From Enteroscipio rubneri (lineage in GTDB: Bacteria; Actinomycetota; Coriobacteriia; Coriobacteriales; Eggerthellaceae), in NCBI RefSeq assembly GCF_002899715.1, contig NZ_PPEK01000009.1:50743-114742 (forward strand): 64,000 nucleotides of DNA, written 5' to 3'. The notes under the pieces were generated by a model. The model was not told the DNA's origin, made no database searches, and was given only the letters and a program-made list of their open reading frames with translations. Shown here one piece after another: positions 20,096-29,900 of the stretch. Position numbers and translations under genes: made by a program. Every line of letters starts with the position of its first letter. Position 1 is the stretch's first letter.

Positions 20096-22723
20096 CTAGT
20101 GGGATTCGGCCCAGGTGTCGCCGAACGATATGTCCACATCGAGCGGCACGCGCAGGACGGCAGCATGCTCCATGACATCCTTCACGAGCGCCGAGACCGG
20201 CTCAATCTCCGCCTCGGGCACGCTGAAGTCCAGCTCGTCGTGAACCTGCAGCAGCAGCTTGGCCTCGAAGCCGCCCGCCATCAGGCGACGCTGGACCTCG
20301 GTCATCGCGAGTTTGATGATGTCGGCCGCGCTTCCCTGCATGGGATGGTTCATAGCCGTGCGCTCGCCGAAGCCGCGCTGCACCGCGTTGCCCGAGCGCA
20401 GCTCGGGAATATGACGGCGCCTGCCGAACATCGTCTCGGCATAGCCGTGCTCCTTCGCCTGAACGATCGTATCGTCCAAGTATGCTCGAACGCCCGGATA
20501 GGCCTCGAAGTAGCGCTCTATCATTTCCTTTGCCTCGGCGAAGGAAATGCCGAGGCTCTGGGACAATCCGAATGCCTGCTGGCCGTACACGATGCCGAAG
20601 TTCACGGCCTTCGCCCGGCTGCGCAGCTGAGGCGACACCTCTTCGACGGGAACATCGAAGACGCGGGCGGCAGTGCTTGCGTGAAAGTCCGCGCCCGAGC
20701 AGAATGCGGCGACGAGATGCTCGTCGCCGGAGAGGTGAGCGAGGAGGCGCAGCTCGATCTGCGAGTAGTCAGCTGACAGGAATTTCTGGCCCGGCGCGAG
20801 CGGAACGAAGCAGGCCCTGATCTGACGGCCGAAGTCCGTGCGCACGGGGATGTTCTGCAGGTTGGGATCCGAGGAGGACAGCCGCCCGGTGGTAGTCACC
20901 GTCTCGTTGAAGCAGGTGTGGACGCGACCGTCGGCCCCGCGCATGCGCGGCAGCGCATCGATGTAGGTGGACTTGATCTTGGCAAGTTCGCGGTAGCGCA
21001 GCACGAGCGAAGGCAGCTCATGCTCCTTTGCCAGCTCCTTGAGGACGGCGGCGTCGGTGGAGTAGCCGCGCTGGTTCTTCTTGAGGGGCTTGAGCCCCAG
21101 CTCCTCGAACAAAACGCGCGAGAGCTGCTTGGGCGAGTCGATGTTGAACTCTTCACCGGCCAGATCGTAGATGCGGCCGCTCAGATCGTCGAGCTCGACT
21201 TGCGTACTCGCACCGAGGCGGGCCAGGTGGTCGCAATCGATGGATGCTCCGGTGCGCTCCATGATGGCGAGCACGCCGATGAGGGGCAGGTCGATGTCGA
21301 AGTAGGCGTCCCTCGTACCGTCGGCGTCGAGCGCCTCTGCCAGCGGCTGCGCGAGCATACGCGCAGCCGCGGCCTGGATCGCGGCCATGTCGGCATCTCC
21401 CTTCGACTCGGGAAGGACGCCGTCGCAGTAGACGCCGAGCAGCGCGTCGAAGGTGTAATCGGCCACAGACGAATCGAGAACGTACGCCGCAAGGCTGAGA
21501 TCGAACGCGTCCATGCCCATGAGGTCCGCATCGTCCACGAGCGCGGTCTCGGCCGTGTCTGCCGGGTAGACGCAGTGCACCGTCTGCTTGACATCGAGTG
21601 CGGCGAACCGGCCGCCGCGGACGATGCGAGCAACGGCCTCGCGTCCGGATTCGTCCTCGAACAGAGCCGTGCCCTCGCTCGTGCCGACCGCGCAGTGCAG
21701 CCCCGCGCTGAACAGTGAGACCTGCTTAGGCTCGACGATGGAGACGCCGAGTCGCTCGCCCCGTGCGAGAGCGGCGTCCACAAGCTCGTCGGCAGCCTGT
21801 CCCGTCACGACCGGCTCGACCGAAAGCGACGCCACCTTCTTTTCCAGCTCCTTGCCGACGAGCTTCAGTACGCGATTGAGATGGGAGTTGAATTGGACCT
21901 TCTTGAATGCCTCCGTCACGACATCGGAATCGAACGACGGGAAGCTGCACCCTTCAAGGTCGAGCGGAAAGTCGAGGTCGCAGACGATGGTGGCCACGTC
22001 ACGGCTCAGGAACGCCATATCCTTGTTGTCGACCATCTTCTCTTTCTGCTTGCCTTTGAGCTCGTCCACATGCTCGTAGATGCCTTCAAGGTTCCCGTAT
22101 GTCTGCAGCAGCTTTGCAGCCGTCTTGTCGCCGATACCCGGCACGCCGGGGATGTTGTCGGACGAGTCGCCTTTGAGGCCGAGGAAATCGATGAACTGGT
22201 CGGGGCGCACGCCGTAGCGCTCCTCCACCTCCGCGGGCCCGTACACGGCCACGTCGGTGATGCCCTTCTTCGTGGTGACGATGCGGGTTTGGCCGCTGGC
22301 CAATTGATAGGCGTCCTTGTCGCCCGTGACGAGGAGCGTTTCGTAGCCTAACGCCTCGTTGCGCTTTGCGACCGTGCCCAGCACGTCGTCGCCCTCCCAG
22401 CCCTTCACGCGAACAACGGGCACGTTCATGGCCTCGAGCAGCTCCTCGATAATGGGGAACTGAACCTTGAGATCATCGTCCATAGGCGGGCGCTGCGCCT
22501 TGTACTGCTCGAGCGCCTTCATGCGAAACTCCGGCCGGCCCGCGTCGAACGCGCAGATGAGAGCATCGGGGTTTTCAGAATCGATGAACTTCAGCAACAT
22601 GGCAAGAAACCCGAACACGGCGTTGGTCGGACGACCGTCGGGCGCATTCATCGTTGAAGGAACGGCATGGTAGGCGCGGTGCATGAGCGAGTTGCCGTCG
22701 ATGACGGCGATCTTCTTCGGCAT
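20096..22723 (-). CDS. polA: DNA polymerase I, proofreading domain apparently inactive
   Basis: Pol I fills gaps and removes RNA primers. The 875-residue protein has an N-terminal 5'-3' exonuclease (VIDGNSLMHRAYHA, VTGDKDAYQL, GLKGDSSDNIPGVPGIGDKT), a middle region, and a C-terminal polymerase with motif A DYSQIELRLLAHLSGD, motif B RAKAVNFGIVYGQ and motif C QVHDELDF. In the middle region the acidic metal ligands of a 3'-5' exonuclease are missing: where a D-x-E motif is expected the sequence reads FAALDVKQTVH. So proofreading is probably absent, as in Bacillus and Thermus Pol I. ATG 22723 has GGAGGACC upstream. It stands alone. Confidence 0.97.
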   Translation of the reverse strand: MPKKIAVIDGNSLMHRAYHAVPSTMNAPDGRPTNAVFGFLAMLLKFIDSENPDALICAFDAGRPEFRMKALEQYKAQRPPMDDDLKVQFPIIEELLEAMNVPVVRVKGWEGDDVLGTVAKRNEALGYETLLVTGDKDAYQLASGQTRIVTTKKGITDVAVYGPAEVEERYGVRPDQFIDFLGLKGDSSDNIPGVPGIGDKTAAKLLQTYGNLEGIYEHVDELKGKQKEKMVDNKDMAFLSRDVATIVCDLDFPLDLEGCSFPSFDSDVVTEAFKKVQFNSHLNRVLKLVGKELEKKVASLSVEPVVTGQAADELVDAALARGERLGVSIVEPKQVSLFSAGLHCAVGTSEGTALFEDESGREAVARIVRGGRFAALDVKQTVHCVYPADTAETALVDDADLMGMDAFDLSLAAYVLDSSVADYTFDALLGVYCDGVLPESKGDADMAAIQAAAARMLAQPLAEALDADGTRDAYFDIDLPLIGVLAIMERTGASIDCDHLARLGASTQVELDDLSGRIYDLAGEEFNIDSPKQLSRVLFEELGLKPLKKNQRGYSTDAAVLKELAKEHELPSLVLRYRELAKIKSTYIDALPRMRGADGRVHTCFNETVTTTGRLSSSDPNLQNIPVRTDFGRQIRACFVPLAPGQKFLSADYSQIELRLLAHLSGDEHLVAAFCSGADFHASTAARVFDVPVEEVSPQLRSRAKAVNFGIVYGQQAFGLSQSLGISFAEAKEMIERYFEAYPGVRAYLDDTIVQAKEHGYAETMFGRRRHIPELRSGNAVQRGFGERTAMNHPMQGSAADIIKLAMTEVQRRLMAGGFEAKLLLQVHDELDFSVPEAEIEPVSALVKDVMEHAAVLRVPLDVDISFGDTWAESH

Positions 22724-22799
22724 GGGGCGAGGTCCTCCGTCGGCTTGGGTTTCAACCGATCAGTATAGCGCAAGCAAGCCGCCCGCTTCAGAAGTGCGG

Positions 22800-22885
22800 C
22801 CGCGCCCAGCCGCTCGGACAGTCCTGCTCGCGTAAAACGCCCACCGGGCGTTTTGGCTCGTGCGAAACGCGCTTCGGGCGCGCGG
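22800..22885. repeat. Palindromic repeat, intergenic copy
   Basis: The stretch contains GACAGTCCTGCTCGC (22818-22832) and GGCTCGTGCG (22855-22864), both shared exactly with the hisH copy at 49825-49870, and between them a central hairpin. Translated on the minus strand it would give AGLSERLGAA, the same peptide type as in HisH and GatA, but here no gene uses it. The outer flanks are only partly complementary, so this copy looks degraded or diverged. Confidence 0.65.
22834..22854. terminator. Terminator-like hairpin in the centre of the repeat
   Basis: AAAACGCCC (22834-22842), a 3-base loop and GGGCGTTTT (22846-22854) form a perfect 9-base stem with an A tract and a T tract, the symmetric form that can end transcription in both directions. 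It lies after glnA and the glnR-like gene and before polA, all on the minus strand. Confidence 0.55.
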
Positions 22886-23110
22886 GCGCGCCCCCGAAGC
22901 TGCTTGCATCTCCGTGAAAGATTCACACCGAGCCGCGGTAATCCCGCTGCATGCGAAAACCGACCGTCGGCGACGACAACTCGCTCGACGCCTTGGTGGA
23001 GGGGATTCAACCTGCGGGGCCACGTTGCTGCGGGGAACGTTGCGAGAAGACCCTGCCGAAGGGTCGGCTCGCGTGCAGGGCATAGGCTCGCATCGCTTCA
23101 ACCGGCGGCT

Positions 23111-23782
23111 CTAGGCGCTCCAGAGGTAGCCGACACCGCGGACCGTCTCCAGGTGCTGGGAAAGATCGGGGCCCAGCTTGGCGCGGACACGACGGACGTG
23201 GACGTCGACCGTACGGCTGCCGCCGTAGTAATCGAAACCCCACACGCGACGCAGCAGCGCGTCGCGCGAGTACGTACGGCCAGGATGGGTCACGAGAAAC
23301 GTGAGAAGCGCGTACTCCAAATACGTGAGGTCCAAAGGCTCGCCGGCCACAGCCACCTGGTACGTGGCCAGGTTGATGGTCATGGAGTCGACGGCCACGA
23401 GATCGGAAGCGGAGCCTTCGTTGCCAGGCCAGAGAAGCTGGCGGATACGGGCGGCGCATTCAGCCTCGCCGGCTCCGCGCACCACGAAATCGCTCCTCGC
23501 CTGTACGGGCAACCGGAACTCGGCCAACTGCTCCTCGTTCACGATTATGAGCAGCGCTGCGGAACCATCCTCGGGAAGGAGCGACTCCGCTTGCGCGACG
23601 CAGCCCGGCGCCCCACCGCACGCCTCGTAAATGACGAGATCATAGCCGGGGTGCTGTGCCAGCAGCTTCTTGAGCTGAGAAGACGATCCGGCCGATACAT
23701 CCACGTCCAAGCTTGCGAGGACATGTTGGAATTTGTGCGCGTTGTCCAGGCTGTCCGCAACGAACATGACCGATTTCCTCAT
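23111..23782 (-). CDS. Orphan GlnR-like response regulator, no phosphorylatable Asp
   Basis: A 223-residue OmpR-type regulator. The C-terminal winged helix (THPGRTYSRDALLRRVWG, SRTVDVHVRRVRAKLGP, VRGVGYLW) closely resembles actinobacterial GlnR, the nitrogen regulator. The N-terminal receiver domain is degenerate: the position expected to hold the phosphate-accepting Asp is Glu53 (YDLVIYEACGG) and the acidic pair after the first strand is reduced. There is no kinase beside it. It lies 33 bases downstream of glnA, and the glnA promoter has a GlnR-box-like site, so I infer control of nitrogen genes. Binding was inferred from resemblance only, and it could answer to a ligand or partner protein. 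Confidence 0.8.
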   Translation of the reverse strand: MRKSVMFVADSLDNAHKFQHVLASLDVDVSAGSSSQLKKLLAQHPGYDLVIYEACGGAPGCVAQAESLLPEDGSAALLIIVNEEQLAEFRLPVQARSDFVVRGAGEAECAARIRQLLWPGNEGSASDLVAVDSMTINLATYQVAVAGEPLDLTYLEYALLTFLVTHPGRTYSRDALLRRVWGFDYYGGSRTVDVHVRRVRAKLGPDLSQHLETVRGVGYLWSA

Positions 23783-23815
23783 GTCGGCGCCTCCGCCCCC
23801 TCTTCCCGGCGCATA

Positions 23816-25159
23816 TCAGAGCACCGCCAAATAACGTTCGCGCTCCCACGCGCTCACGTTACCTTGGTACTCATTCCACTCGGCGCGCTTGGCCGCCACG
23901 AGATAGGAGTGAATGTGATCGCCCAGCGTTTCGCGCATGAGCTCCGATTCGGCGAACAGCTCCACCGCTTCGCCCAGGCTTTCTGGGAGCGTCTCGATCC
24001 CCTGCTCCCGAAGCTGCTGGCGCGAAAGCGCGAACAGGTCTTGATCCTCGGTCGGTTCCTGGAGTTCCAGCTCGTCCTCGATACCTTGTAAGCCCGCCGC
24101 GAGCATGACGGCAAAGGCGAGGTAGGGGTTCGCGGCCGGATCGGGGCTGCGCAGCTCGATCCGGCAGGCATCCTCGCGACTTGGTCGATAGCCTGGAATA
24201 CGCACGAGCGTCGAGCGGTTTCGGCTTGCCCACGACAGGTACGTGGGCGCCTCCCCTCCCGAGACGAGCCGCTTGTAGGAGTTCACATACTGATTCGTAA
24301 CCGCGCAGAACTCGGGGGCGTACTTCAAGAGGCCCGCTATGTAATGCTTGGCGACCTTCGAGAGGCGGTAGCCCTGCGGATCATCGGGATCGAAGAACGC
24401 ATTGCGCCCGTCAAGATCGAAAAGACTCTGATGCACATGCATCCCGCTGCCCGGCGCGCCCGCTAAGGGCTTCGGCATGAACGAGGCATACACACCGTGC
24501 TTGAGCGCTATCTCCTTCACCGCTAGCTTGTAAGTCATCACCGCATCGGCCATCGAGAGCGCATCGGCGAAGCGCAGGTCTATCTCGTGCTGCGACGGCC
24601 CGTTCTCGTGATGGGAATACTCCACGGGAATGCCCATCTTCTCCAGCGTGAGCACCGTATCGCGGCGCAGATCACTCGCGTAGTCGAGGCTCGTGAGGTC
24701 GAAGTACCCGCCTCGGTCGAGCACCTCGGTGCCGCCGGCGTCCTTGAAGTAGTAGAACTCCAGCTCCGGCCCCACGTTGAATACGTAGCCCCTGTCCCGC
24801 GCCTTGTCCACCGCACGCGCCAGCACCTGGCGCGGGTCGCCCTCGAAGGGACGGCCGTCCGGGGTGCGAATGTCGCAGAACATGCGCGCAACCGCGTTGG
24901 ATTCGGGACGCCACGGCAGCACCTGGAACGTCGAGGCATCAGGAAAAGCCAGCATATCGGACTCTTGGGTGCAACAGAAGCCCTCGATGCAGCTTCCGTC
25001 GAAGCCCATGCCGTCGGCGAACGCGCCCTCCAGTTCGCTTGGAATGACCGCGAAGGATTTCATGAGGCCGAGCACATCAGTGAACCAGAAGCGAACGAAG
25101 TGAACATCGCGGCTCTTGATGGTTTTGAGTACGAAATCCTGTTGAGGGCTTGAGGTCAT
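23816..25159 (-). CDS. glnA: Glutamine synthetase, type I
   Basis: Makes glutamine from glutamate, ammonia and ATP. The 447-residue length and motifs (FDGSCIEGF, GPELEFYYF, HHENGPSQHEIDLRFADAL, GSGMHVHQSL, RIPGYRPSREDACRIELRSPDPAANPY in part) place it in the short GSI group. The loop with the adenylylated Tyr (consensus NLYDLP) of the longer GSI-beta enzymes is not present, so control is likely by feedback and transcription. ATG 25159 has GAAAGGA upstream. The GlnR-like gene follows, and the promoter carries TATAAT with a GlnR-box-like sequence at the -35 position. Confidence 0.95.
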   Translation of the reverse strand: MTSSPQQDFVLKTIKSRDVHFVRFWFTDVLGLMKSFAVIPSELEGAFADGMGFDGSCIEGFCCTQESDMLAFPDASTFQVLPWRPESNAVARMFCDIRTPDGRPFEGDPRQVLARAVDKARDRGYVFNVGPELEFYYFKDAGGTEVLDRGGYFDLTSLDYASDLRRDTVLTLEKMGIPVEYSHHENGPSQHEIDLRFADALSMADAVMTYKLAVKEIALKHGVYASFMPKPLAGAPGSGMHVHQSLFDLDGRNAFFDPDDPQGYRLSKVAKHYIAGLLKYAPEFCAVTNQYVNSYKRLVSGGEAPTYLSWASRNRSTLVRIPGYRPSREDACRIELRSPDPAANPYLAFAVMLAAGLQGIEDELELQEPTEDQDLFALSRQQLREQGIETLPESLGEAVELFAESELMRETLGDHIHSYLVAAKRAEWNEYQGNVSAWERERYLAVL

Positions 25160-25182
25160 CGCACATCCTTTCTCTCAAGTCC

Positions 25183-25213
25183 ATTATACCCTGCGATGTT
25201 TCCGTTTCGTTAC
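25183..25213 (-). promoter_or_regulatory. glnA promoter with GlnR-box-like operator
   Basis: On the minus strand TATAAT (25183-25188) is a consensus -10, with a predicted start near 25176. In place of a -35 there is GTAACGAAACGGAAAC (25198-25213), which fits the actinobacterial GlnR site form GTnAC-N6-GAAAC exactly. Lack of a -35 and this spacing suggest an activator that contacts RNA polymerase at the site. Confidence 0.7.
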
Positions 25214-25299
25214 CGGCGCAGAGTGAGCGCTGCAGGAAGATGGCGCTTGAAGTCGTCGCGATGATTCCTATTTCGATACCGGCGTGCAGGGAGCGCTGC
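25192..25299 (-). repeat. Direct repeat of the glnA control region
   Basis: Two imperfect copies of about 43 bases lie at 25192-25234 and 25257-25299 in the same orientation. Both contain GCAGCGCTC, then GCCGGTA, then a GlnR-like box and CATCGC. The promoter-distal copy reads GGTATCGAAATAGGAATC, one base longer than the proximal box. This looks like a duplicated operator. Confidence 0.65.
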
Positions 25300-25362
25300 C
25301 GACGACCGCATCCGAGCCCCCGGCGGCAATGTATGATGCGGCGCCCTCGCTGCGATCGGCCG

Positions 25363-26610
25363 CTACCTCCTGCCTGAATGACGCATGCCCGCAGCTGCAG
25401 CCGCAAGCGATGCAGCGCACGCCGCAACGGTTGCCAGGACGGGCACCTGATCGCCGTCGTCGGTGGCTGCGAGCACGTGCTTGGCAGAAGTGTAGCGGCT
25501 CGGAGGCACCGCGCGCATTGACGAGGACGACCCGCCTTCCGACGGAGACGATGCGACGCCCGATCCTGCTTCGGGCCGAGAAGCGGAAGCGGGAAGCTTC
25601 TCGAACTCTGCCCTCACGGTCAGATCCTCGTCGACATAATCGAACGGCACGTCCCATCCGATAAAACGGTATCCATCCGGCGCTACAGCTTTCGGCGGTG
25701 CAGCCGCACCGAACAGCGGAACCTGCTCGACAGCCAGAACCGCATCGTCGAAGCCCTCGAATGTCACCGTGCGCGTCGCCGTTATGAGAAACGAGCCGTC
25801 CTCGCGAAGCGCGCCAATCTCCTCTCCGTCCTCATAGACCGACGTCGAATCGTTGACGGAAAGATACTCGTACCCAAGCAACTGATCCAAGCGCGTCGCG
25901 CCGAATGGCGCGGCGATGGCGAACGTTTGACCGGGATTGCCCACCGATACGCCAAGGACGGGCACGGGCTCGCCGAGAGGCACCTGCGAAAGATCCAGAA
26001 CGCCGCCGAACACGGTGAGGGAGCCCTCGATGCGCGCGCTGGGCAGGACGGCAAGCGTCGCATGCTCCCAAACGTGCACACCCCCGATAGCTCCCTCGAG
26101 GCGCACGGAGACGGACCCGTAGATATCGACCGAGCGCTCGACGCTTCCAAGCGCGATGGAGCCCGACCCCCCTACGGCGTCGTCGCGATCAGACATCCAA
26201 ACGTCCACAGAGTTGCCTCCGCCGCTCGTTTCCAGGCGCACGGAGCGCGCCACCTCGAGCGTGCCGATGTGCACGCCGGCGCCGATGCCGACGCGTTCGA
26301 CTGCGGATGCGACGTAAACGTCCCCCAGCTCTGATCCCGCCATGCCGACGATCGACACGCCCTCCCCGGTGATCGACAGCCGCAATCCATCCCATGAGTA
26401 CGAAGCAGCGGGACCTTCCACCTCGAAGGGACCCGCCGCGGATGGCGAGGAATCTTCATCGGGCGTCGACGAGCTGCCGTTCGGAGCGGCGATCGCCGTC
26501 GCAGACGGGCAAGCCGCGCACAGGGCCGCCAGGCAGACCGCGGCAAGCACGGCGGCGCATGCTGCCGCTCGACGCCGGACGATAGATGCAAACATACGCG
26601 ATGCAGTCAT
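25363..26610 (-). CDS. Secreted, possibly surface-anchored protein of unknown function
   Basis: A 415-residue protein with an N-terminal signal peptide (basic MFASIVRRR then about 20 hydrophobic residues, with SATAIA as a likely cleavage site near residue 42). The body, about residues 60-300, is rich in Gly, Val and Ser with alternating hydrophobic residues, like a beta-helix or beta-sandwich. Near residue 325 PDGYRFIGWDVP plus TVRAEFE resembles the short repeats of Gram-positive surface proteins. The C-terminus has a hydrophobic segment and an RR end, preceded by LAATDDGD, which could be a decayed LPxTG-like sorting signal. ATG 26610 has AGAGGA upstream. Divergent from the M16C gene. I do not recognise the protein. 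Confidence 0.75.
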   Translation of the reverse strand: MTASRMFASIVRRRAAACAAVLAAVCLAALCAACPSATAIAAPNGSSSTPDEDSSPSAAGPFEVEGPAASYSWDGLRLSITGEGVSIVGMAGSELGDVYVASAVERVGIGAGVHIGTLEVARSVRLETSGGGNSVDVWMSDRDDAVGGSGSIALGSVERSVDIYGSVSVRLEGAIGGVHVWEHATLAVLPSARIEGSLTVFGGVLDLSQVPLGEPVPVLGVSVGNPGQTFAIAAPFGATRLDQLLGYEYLSVNDSTSVYEDGEEIGALREDGSFLITATRTVTFEGFDDAVLAVEQVPLFGAAAPPKAVAPDGYRFIGWDVPFDYVDEDLTVRAEFEKLPASASRPEAGSGVASSPSEGGSSSSMRAVPPSRYTSAKHVLAATDDGDQVPVLATVAACAASLAAAAAGMRHSGRR

Positions 26611-26907
26611 TGAACAGTCCTCTGAACAGGTGCTTTCGTGATCGATGCTAGCGCATGCCGCACCTGGCCCGCCTCGCCTTCGCCGGTGCGCACCGAACGG
26701 TTGCCTGCTTGTTAGGGCTCTTAGAACCTCGGCAGGGTAACCGTTTTCTACTGATACTGCGAACCGCGCGCGCCGTGGAGACGTTGTGCTATCCTTACAC
26801 CTCGACGAAACCGCCGCTACGGCACGCGTCCGCGCAGGTCGCCGACGCACTCCGCGCCCGACCCGCACGCGTCGCCGCAGTCGGAACACCGATGAAAGGC
26901 GACCCCC

Positions 26908-29900
26908 ATGAACCTCTCCGTCAATCAGACCCTGCACGGATTCACCGTGCTCGCTCGCGAAGAGCTGCCCGAGATCGACGGCACCGCCTTTGTGCTCGTT
27001 CATAAGAAGAGCGGCGCGCGGCTGCTTTACCTGGCAAACGACGACAGCAACAAGGCGTTTTCCATCGCGTTCAAGACACCTCCCGCCGACGACACCGGCG
27101 TATTCCATATCCTGGAGCACTCGGTGCTGTGCGGCTCCGACAAGTTCCCCGTCAAAGAGCCGTTCGTGGACCTGCTGAAGAGCTCCATGCAGACGTTCCT
27201 GAACGCCATGACGTTTCCCGACAAGACCATGTACCCGGTGGCCAGCACCAACGAGCAGGACCTGCTCAATCTCATGGACGTGTACCTCGATGCAGTGCTC
27301 CATCCGGCCATCTACCGCAAGCGAGCCATCTTTGAGCAGGAAGGCTGGCATTACGAGCTGGCCGGCGACGTCGAATCCGACCTAGGCGACTCCATAGCAG
27401 GCGACGTCGTGGCGCGCACCGAAGCCGAGGACGCCACGGCGGAACTCGTGCTCAACGGCGTGGTGTACAACGAGATGAAGGGCGCCCTGTCCGATCCGAA
27501 CTCTGTGCTCTACGACGAGCTGCAGGCGGCGCTGTTCCCCGACACAGCCTACCGCTTCGAGTCGGGCGGCACGCCGCGCGCCATCCCCGACTTGACCTAT
27601 GAACAGTTTCTTGACGAACACCGCCGTCACTACCGGCTGAGCAACAGCTACCTCACGCTGTACGGCGACCTCGACCTGAACCGCATGCTTGCCTTCCTTG
27701 ATCGGGAGTACCTCTCCCCCGTCGCCGATGAAGAGGCCGCACGCGACAGAGAGCGCTCCGAAGCGGGCGAGCTGCCGCTCGTGCCGCACGCACTCGAAGC
27801 TCAAGCGCCCGTCGTGGCCGAACACGTGAAGCGCACTATGGACACAGCGCCCGAGAACGCATGCGCCGGACTAGGCTACGTCATCGGGGACGCAGCCGAA
27901 CGAACACGTGTGACGGCGGTGGACATCTTGCTCGACGCGCTCATGGGCAGCAACGAAGCGCCCGTGAAGCGCGCGCTTCTCGATGCGGGCCTCGCCGACG
28001 ACGTGCTGGCTTTTTTGGCCGACGGCATGCTGCAGCCGTTCATCGTCGTGCAGCTGCGCGGTGCGAAGCCGGAAGCGGCCAAGCGCTTCCGCGCCATCTT
28101 CGAGGATGCCGTACGCGCCGTTGTCGAGCAGGGGGTCGACCGTACGCTCGTGGAGGCATCGCTCTCGCGCGCCGAATTCGTCATGCGCGAGCACGACTTC
28201 GGCATGGCCGACGGCGTGGCGCTGTCCATGACGGCGCTGTCGGGCTGGCTTTACGATGATGCGCTGGCCACAACGTACCTGCGCTACGAAGACGACTTCG
28301 CCCTGATGCGCCGCGAGCTCGGCACGGGCTACTTCGAGCGGATACTCGTGGACGTGTTTTTGGAGAGCGACCATTGGGCGCTCGCAGAGATCGTGCCCGC
28401 AGACGGCGACGAGGAAGCCTTCGAGATCGAGCGCCTGCGCACCGCCGAGGCGGCCATGGATCCTGCGGACTTCGCGCGTATCGCCGATGAAGAGGCGGCA
28501 TTGCGACGCATGCAAACGGAACCCGACGCCCCCGCCGCACTCGCCACGTTGCCGCGCTTGTCCGTCGGCGACATCGGAGACGCGCCCGACGAACCCGCCT
28601 ACGGCACGGTCGACGGCACGCCTGTGCCATGCATTCGCCATCACGTGCCTTCGCGCGGCATCGCCTATACCTACCGCTACTTCGACCTCAACCGCGCGCA
28701 GTTCGAGGAGCTGCCTTATGTGGCAGTGCTCGCGCTCGTGCTGGGCAAGCTGGGAACGGCGCGCCACACGGCTGCTGAAATCGACACGCTTGTAAACGGC
28801 AAGCTGGGGAACCTGTCGTTTTTCGCCGACCTCTACGAGGGCGATGGCGAAGCTCGCGACCTGGCGCCGAAATTCGTGGTGGGCGCGAGCGCTCTCTCCG
28901 AAAACGTGGAAGCCGCGTGCGAGCTGCCGCTCGAGATCATGCTGGAGACCGATTTTTCAGACGCGGGCAAGATCAAGGACGTGCTCCAGCAGCGGCGCAT
29001 CGGAATGGAGCAGAGTTTCGCAGCGGCAGGACACGCAGCCGCCATGGCGCGCGTGGCGTCCTACTACCTGCCAGCAGGCGTGATACGCGAGCAGCTGGGC
29101 GGTATCGACTTCTACCGGTTCTTGAAGGATTTGCTCGCGCACTACGATGAACGCGCCGATGAGGTGGCCGAGCACCTGACCGCCCTCGCACGAAGGCTGT
29201 TCGTGGACGAAGGCTGCACGGTGAGCTTCGCAGGCTCTGATGAAGACTTCGAGCGATTCTGGAGCGCTGGAGCCGGGACGGGACGCCCAGGCTCCCCCGA
29301 GCTCCCGCTATCCGTGCCCGAGCCCGTCATACGCAACGAGGCGTTCGTGGTGCCTTCGGATGTGTGCTATGCAGCTCAGGGTTTCGATCGGCGCGCCATA
29401 GGCGCACCGTATACGGGCGCCTGGCAGGTGGCGGCGCGTGCGCTCTCCTACGACTACTTATGGAACGAGGTACGCGTGAAGGGCGGCGCGTACGGCGCCG
29501 GTTTCGGAGCTGCACGCACAGGCAATATGCGCTTCTACTCCTACCGCGATCCGCACCTGGACGAAACCCTTGCGCGCTTCGCCGAATCGGCGGCGTGGCT
29601 TGCTTCCTTCGAGCCGCGCACCGAGGAGATGGAGGGTTACGTGGTGGCCACCGTTGCAGGATTCGATGCGCCCCTAAAGGCCCGAGCGCTCGTGAGGCGC
29701 CAAGACGGCGACTGGTTTGCCGGGCGCACGCCCGAGACACGCCACGCTACCCGCAGCGAGATGCTTTCCGCCACGCCCGAAGAAGTTCGGTCCCTGGCTA
29801 AGCCCCTCGCGCTGGCTATCGAGCGAAATGCAGTGTGCGCCTTCGGCGGCCAGGATATCATCGAGGAATCGGGCGCCGGATTCGACGTTATAACCTTGCT

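Larger units (their letters stand above)
22724..23110. other. Intergenic region upstream of polA with repeat-like, hairpin-rich DNA
   Basis: These 387 bases hold no supported gene. About 22800-22885 is a relative of the palindromic repeat found inside hisH and gatA, with an internal terminator-like hairpin. A weak hairpin GACCCT-N5-AGGGTC (23049-23065) lies just after the glnR-like gene on the minus strand and is followed by TTCTC. No convincing -35/-10 pair for polA was found. Confidence 0.5.

Noticed and set aside
22981..23020. Extra half copy of the repeat (ACTCGCT...CTTGGTGGAG)
   Set aside because: The likeness to the right core is interrupted by six bases and has no left partner; may be chance or a remnant.
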